Shown: positions 33,947-36,989 of the stretch, one piece after another
Position numbering within the stretch: the stretch's first letter is position 1
How the letters are laid out: each line of letters opens with the position of its first letter
Source of the DNA: Nereida sp965655635
Lineage (GTDB): Bacteria; Pseudomonadota; Alphaproteobacteria; Rhodobacterales; Rhodobacteraceae
Reading direction: 5' to 3'
Length of the DNA: 36,989 nt
NCBI RefSeq assembly: GCF_965655635.1
Contig: NZ_CBFHHE010000021.1
Span: 1-36,989 of the forward strand
Translations under genes and position numbers: made by a program
The notes under the pieces: model-generated
Told to the model about the DNA's origin: nothing
Database searches by the model: none
The model's input: the letters and a program-made list of their open reading frames with translations, nothing else

Positions 33947-34996
33947 CTAGTTTGAGGTGCCTTTAAAGCAGCTCGCCATTGCATCCGCGATATTGGCGAT
34001 AAGGTCCGTGTAGGCCATGTCAGGTGTGCCGAGCGGATCAACCGTAGCAAAGCGCACATCAAGCCCTTCGGTGGCCACGCCAAGCAAACGCGTATCTGTT
34101 GCCGGTTCCGCGAAGGTGCATGTGACGTTCGCTTCGGTGAGTGTTTCACGCAGGCTGGCAATATGGGCGGGACTTGGACTTTGGGCATCGGTCAGCGTGA
34201 TTGCTCCGGCGGGTTCAATGCCAAGCCGAGTTTCAAAATATGCGAATGCGTCGTGCAAAACAGCGTAAGATGCGTCTGTGTGCGGCGCCATTCTGAAGTC
34301 AATTGCTGACATGGTTTGCACTATTTCAGCCGCCGTCGTTGCCGCGTTTTGTTCGTAAGTTGCTCGGTTTTCGGGATCGGCCTTCGACAGAGCCGCCGCA
34401 ATTACATCTAACCACGCAATGGCATTGTTTGGGTCAAGCCACGCGTGTGGATCAACAAGATTGCCCTGTGCATCTGTGTGATTGTGCTCGTCATGGCCGT
34501 GGTCTTTGTGTTCATCATGGCCATGTTCTTTTTCATGATCGTGCTCGTCATGGTCATCGGCATGTTCTTTGTCGTGGTCATGATCATCATGATCATCATG
34601 TTCGTCGTGTTTGTCCGCGCCGTGATCATGATGGTCGTGACCAAGATCACGTGGTTCAATCAGTTTAGTCGCTTCGGCATTCAAAAGGGATATATGCTCG
34701 GCATTTTTGCTGAGTGTCTCAAGGGGTGCTTCTAACCACGGGGTAAGTGCACCGCCGATCCAGAACACCACATCCGCATCGCGTAACGCACGGGCATCGG
34801 ACGGGCGTAGGGCGTAATCATGTGGCGATGCGTCCGGTATGATTAAGTTACGCGGTGTGCCCAAATCACCCATAATATGTGCGACAAGACTTGCAACAGG
34901 CGCGATGTCGGTGACCACGTTTGGTGTTTGTGCGGCTGCAGGAAGTGCTGCCAGTGTAGTGGTTGTCAGCAGGGCTGTGAAACGAGAAGAAAACAT
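33947..34996 (-). CDS. znuA: Zinc ABC transporter binding protein ZnuA
   Basis: This is a 349-residue periplasmic zinc-binding protein. The signal peptide (MFSSRFTALLTTTTLAALPA, then AAA) is followed by the family core (VVTDIAPVASLVAHIMGDLG, DASPHDYALRPSDARAL with a metal His, HAWLDPNNAIAWLDVIAAAL). A large His/Asp/Glu-rich loop lies at about residues 118-178, with repeated DHDH, DEHDH and HDEHK units, longer than usual but typical of zinc-specific ZnuA. It is divergent from zur-znuCB and is expected to be repressed by Zur through the shared operators. Confidence 0.96.
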   Translation of the reverse strand: MFSSRFTALLTTTTLAALPAAAQTPNVVTDIAPVASLVAHIMGDLGTPRNLIIPDASPHDYALRPSDARALRDADVVFWIGGALTPWLEAPLETLSKNAEHISLLNAEATKLIEPRDLGHDHHDHGADKHDEHDDHDDHDHDKEHADDHDEHDHEKEHGHDEHKDHGHDEHNHTDAQGNLVDPHAWLDPNNAIAWLDVIAAALSKADPENRATYEQNAATTAAEIVQTMSAIDFRMAPHTDASYAVLHDAFAYFETRLGIEPAGAITLTDAQSPSPAHIASLRETLTEANVTCTFAEPATDTRLLGVATEGLDVRFATVDPLGTPDMAYTDLIANIADAMASCFKGTSN

Positions 34997-35012
34997 GAGT
35001 AGGACCTTGGGG

Positions 35013-35060
35013 GTGTTATAATATCACGCGGGTTGATATATGTTATGGTATATCATAACA
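35013..35060. promoter_or_regulatory. Zur-type operators in the znuA/zur divergent region
   Basis: At least two Zur-like sites are visible. GTGTTATAATATCAC (35013-35027) closely resembles the known core of the E. coli znu Zur box. TGTTATG (35041-35047) with CATAACA (35054-35060) is a perfect 7-base inverted repeat with a 6-base spacer. A third palindrome, TGATATA (35034-35040) with TATATCA (35049-35055), overlaps the second with its centre shifted 6 bases. They sit in the 111-base gap between znuA and zur and probably control both directions. Zur assignment is from neighbourhood and similarity. Confidence 0.7.
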
Positions 35061-35107
35061 AGTCAAAATTGCGTCGGAGCTTGTGGCGTATTGCAGGAGG
35101 TGCACTG

Positions 35108-35587
35108 ATGCAGCCAATTGGATTTAAATCCCATGATCACGGAACGTGCATCGCGCACAACGTGACATCCGTGCAAAAGCAATGCGCTGAGCGGGGCCTT
35201 CAACTTACGCCCGTACGTCAACGTGTGCTGGAAATCCTGTTGGCAAAACATCAAGCCATGGGGGCATATGATATTCTCGCCGTTCTCAAGGCCGACGGTT
35301 TCAGTGCGCAGCCACCAGTTGCGTATCGTGCGCTCGACTTTCTTGTAAGCAATGGCTTTGCTCATAAGATCGAACGACTAAACGCCTTTGTCGCCTGTTC
35401 GCATCCGTCGTCAGAACATGTGCCGGCATTTTTGATTTGCCGTGTTTGTGAAAACGTGGCCGAAGGAATTGCGAACTTGTCCGAGGATACCGTTGCGGCA
35501 TCTGCAAGAGACGCTGGATTTATCATTGAACGCGCAGTAGTCGAGGCCGAAGGTGTTTGCCCAAACTGTGACGGAGCGCAACCGTGA
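35108..35587 (+). CDS. zur: Zinc-responsive Fur-family regulator Zur
   Basis: This is a 159-residue Fur-family repressor. The winged-helix domain (LQLTPVRQRVLEILLAKHQA, then MGAYDILAVLKA) is followed by the dimerisation region with paired Cys-x2-Cys motifs (CRVCEN and CPNCDG) that form the structural zinc site. The position between znuA and znuC identifies it as Zur rather than Fur. ATG 35108 follows AGGAGG; the longer frame from 35033 would start inside the operator region. Its stop overlaps the znuC GTG start by 4 bases. Confidence 0.92.
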   Translation: MQPIGFKSHDHGTCIAHNVTSVQKQCAERGLQLTPVRQRVLEILLAKHQAMGAYDILAVLKADGFSAQPPVAYRALDFLVSNGFAHKIERLNAFVACSHPSSEHVPAFLICRVCENVAEGIANLSEDTVAASARDAGFIIERAVVEAEGVCPNCDGAQP

Positions 35588-36339
35588 AGACTTTACTCGA
35601 AGCCCGCGATGTTGATGTTCGCATCGGCGCATTGCGCGTGCTGGACCGTGTGAACTTTCGTCTTGAGGCAGGCGAAATCGTCACGATCGTAGGACCCAAC
35701 GGCTCTGGCAAGTCGACATTTCTGCGCACACTGATTGGGGCGCATCAGCCGACGTCTGGCACAGTTACCCGCGCGGATGGCTTGCGCATTGGCTACATTC
35801 CGCAAAAACTGCAGATCGATAGCACGCTGCCCATCACGGTTGCGCGGTTCTTGAACCTGCCCTCGCGGGTTGGTTCCACTAAAGTGCGTGAAGCACTGGC
35901 GCAGGCGGGTGTGGGCGATTTGGCACAACGGCCGATGGTGGGTTTGTCGGGCGGGCAGCTTCAACGGGTCTTGTTGGCGCGTGCGCTTTTGGCGTCAAAT
36001 GACGTGCTAGTCCTTGATGAGGCAACTCAGGGGCTTGATCAAACGGGGTCGGCGTCATTCTACCGCCAGATTGAAGAAGTGCGCCAAACTCTTGGGTGCG
36101 CTGTGTTGATGGTCAGCCACGAGTTGCATGTTGTGATGGCTGCCTCGGACCGCGTGATTTGCCTTAATGGCCATGTGTGTTGTGAAGGAGCGCCAGAACA
36201 CGTGGCCTCAGCACCAGAATACCGCGCGCTTTTCGGCACAGGCACCCAAGGTGCACTGGCTCTTTATCGCCACGATCATGACCACGCGCATGATGAGGCC
36301 GGAAACTGTGTCCACGACCATCACGAGGCCCACGGATGA
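35584..36339 (+). CDS. znuC: Zinc ABC transporter ATPase ZnuC
   Basis: This is a 251-residue ATPase energising zinc uptake. Walker A is GPNGSGKS (about residues 38-45), the signature is LSGGQLQRV, and Walker B is VLVLDEAT. The start is GTG, overlapping the zur stop (GTGA). The C-terminal 25 residues are unusually rich in His (HDHDHAHDEAGN, then VHDHHEAHG), a possible extra zinc-binding tail. Its stop overlaps the znuB start (ATGA), so zur-znuC-znuB are coupled. Confidence 0.95.
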   Translation: MKTLLEARDVDVRIGALRVLDRVNFRLEAGEIVTIVGPNGSGKSTFLRTLIGAHQPTSGTVTRADGLRIGYIPQKLQIDSTLPITVARFLNLPSRVGSTKVREALAQAGVGDLAQRPMVGLSGGQLQRVLLARALLASNDVLVLDEATQGLDQTGSASFYRQIEEVRQTLGCAVLMVSHELHVVMAASDRVICLNGHVCCEGAPEHVASAPEYRALFGTGTQGALALYRHDHDHAHDEAGNCVHDHHEAHG

Positions 36340-36989
36340 GCTACCTAGATGACTTTTTGGTTCGCGCAGCGCTTGCGGGGATCGGTGTTGCGCTAGCGGC
36401 AGGGCCACTTGGATGTTTTGTCGTATGGCGCCGCATGGCCTATATTGGTGACGCGACAGCGCACGCAGCCATCCTCGGGGTTGCACTTGCCTTGGCGTTG
36501 AGCATTTCAATCTCTGCGGGGATCATGGTCGTCTGCCTTCTCATGGCCACAGCCGTTTCAGGGATGAGCGGCAGAGGGCTGTCTGGGGATGCGCTTCTTG
36601 GTGTGATGGCCCATGGCACTTTGGCGTTCGGATTGGTTGGGGTTTCGTTCTTGCAAGGCAACCGTATTGATCTGAACAGTTATCTTTTCGGCGATATTCT
36701 GGCTGTCAGCCCAGCTGATCTTGGGGTGATTTGGGGTGGCGTGCTTATCATCTTGGGACTGCTTTGGTGGCGCTGGTCCGCGTTGCTGACATCAACCATG
36801 AGCGAAGATTTGGCGTTTGCAGCAGGTATCAATCCGCGCCGCGAGCAGTTTGTTTTGACGGTCGCCTTGGCATTGGTTGTAGCAGTGGCGATCAAGGTTG
36901 TCGGCGCGCTGTTGATTGCGGCTTTGCTCATCATTCCGGCGGCAACCGCCCGTGCGCTTGCCCGTAGTCCGGAAACCATGGCAGTTTTG
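36336..36989 (+). CDS. znuB: Zinc ABC transporter permease ZnuB (3' end outside window)
   Basis: This is a partial gene of 218 codons with no stop before the right edge. It encodes a polytopic membrane protein of the ZnuB/ABC-3 family: an N-terminal helix with LAAGPLGCFVVWRRMAYIGD, then ATAHAAILGVALAL, RIDLNSYLFGDILAVS and the C-terminal VVGALLIAALLIIPAATARA run. The ATG overlaps the znuC stop by 4 bases. Family length (about 260-270 residues) suggests around 50 residues are missing. Confidence 0.94.
   Translation, partial: MSYLDDFLVRAALAGIGVALAAGPLGCFVVWRRMAYIGDATAHAAILGVALALALSISISAGIMVVCLLMATAVSGMSGRGLSGDALLGVMAHGTLAFGLVGVSFLQGNRIDLNSYLFGDILAVSPADLGVIWGGVLIILGLLWWRWSALLTSTMSEDLAFAAGINPRREQFVLTVALALVVAVAIKVVGALLIAALLIIPAATARALARSPETMAVL

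Noticed and set aside
34408..34735. Repeated CATGATCATCATG-like DNA that could suggest a repeat array, and frames rich in Met/His/Thr or hydrophobic residues
   Set aside because: It is explained by the His/Asp codons of the ZnuA metal loop read in other frames; there are no regular spacers, so not CRISPR.

Overview
The window looks like chromosomal DNA from a marine Rhodobacterales (Roseobacter-clade) alphaproteobacterium. This rests on gene content and order rather than a database search: polA, a DUF1285 gene and a MoxR/DUF58/DUF4159 cluster in a row, an NDUFS6-type zinc-finger protein, a DUF1523 protein, glcDEF, a TRAP transporter and a Zur-linked znu locus. I see no tRNA, rRNA, CRISPR array, insertion sequence or prophage. 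Genes are tightly packed and no gene-free stretch exceeds about 200 bases.

Layout. 1-432: 3' end of an unrecognised gene, probably frameshifted. 469-2030: HIT protein, convergent ABC ATPase, small zinc-finger protein. 2089-5466: polA and a convergent DUF1285 gene. 5535-12260: four-gene MoxR / DUF58 / BatA-DUF4159 / large VWA-like membrane protein operon. 12272-16704: a small CopD/HemJ-like membrane protein, divergent from glcDEF (glycolate oxidase). 16754-18174: secreted trypsin-like protease and a small heat-shock protein with a likely sigma-32 promoter and a ROSE-like RNA thermometer. 18258-19724: succinate-semialdehyde dehydrogenase. 19892-21088: three small membrane proteins, the last of them DUF1523. 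21100-24402 (minus): deoC and a double-length aldehyde dehydrogenase. 24569-25246: rpe. 25250-30628: surface-glycan type cluster with two GT2-like genes (minus), a GT32-like gene and an alpha/beta-hydrolase-fold gene (plus). 30755-33915: TRAP transporter dctPQM. 33947-36989: znuA divergent from zur-znuC-znuB, with znuB cut by the right edge.

How the parts work together. glcDEF oxidises glycolate to glyoxylate. DeoC splits deoxyribose 5-phosphate to glyceraldehyde 3-phosphate and acetaldehyde, and the adjacent aldehyde dehydrogenase plausibly oxidises the acetaldehyde. The znu/zur genes form a self-contained zinc-uptake regulon with palindromic operators in the shared promoter. The four-gene MoxR operon resembles Bat-type (aerotolerance) clusters, whose exact job is unknown.

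The most notable points are: (i) two neighbouring, divergent glycosyltransferase genes each interrupted by one in-frame stop codon, with strong protein similarity continuing in the same frame on both sides; (ii) a probable frameshift in the left-edge gene, so three lesions in 37 kb, which raises either gene decay or sequence error; (iii) a three-hairpin 5' leader of the small heat-shock gene that pairs its Shine-Dalgarno in the way ROSE thermometers do; (iv) nested Zur-type palindromes; (v) a hairpin between dctP and dctQ; (vi) an inverted repeat over a likely promoter of glcD. I did not find a convincing wholly new system.
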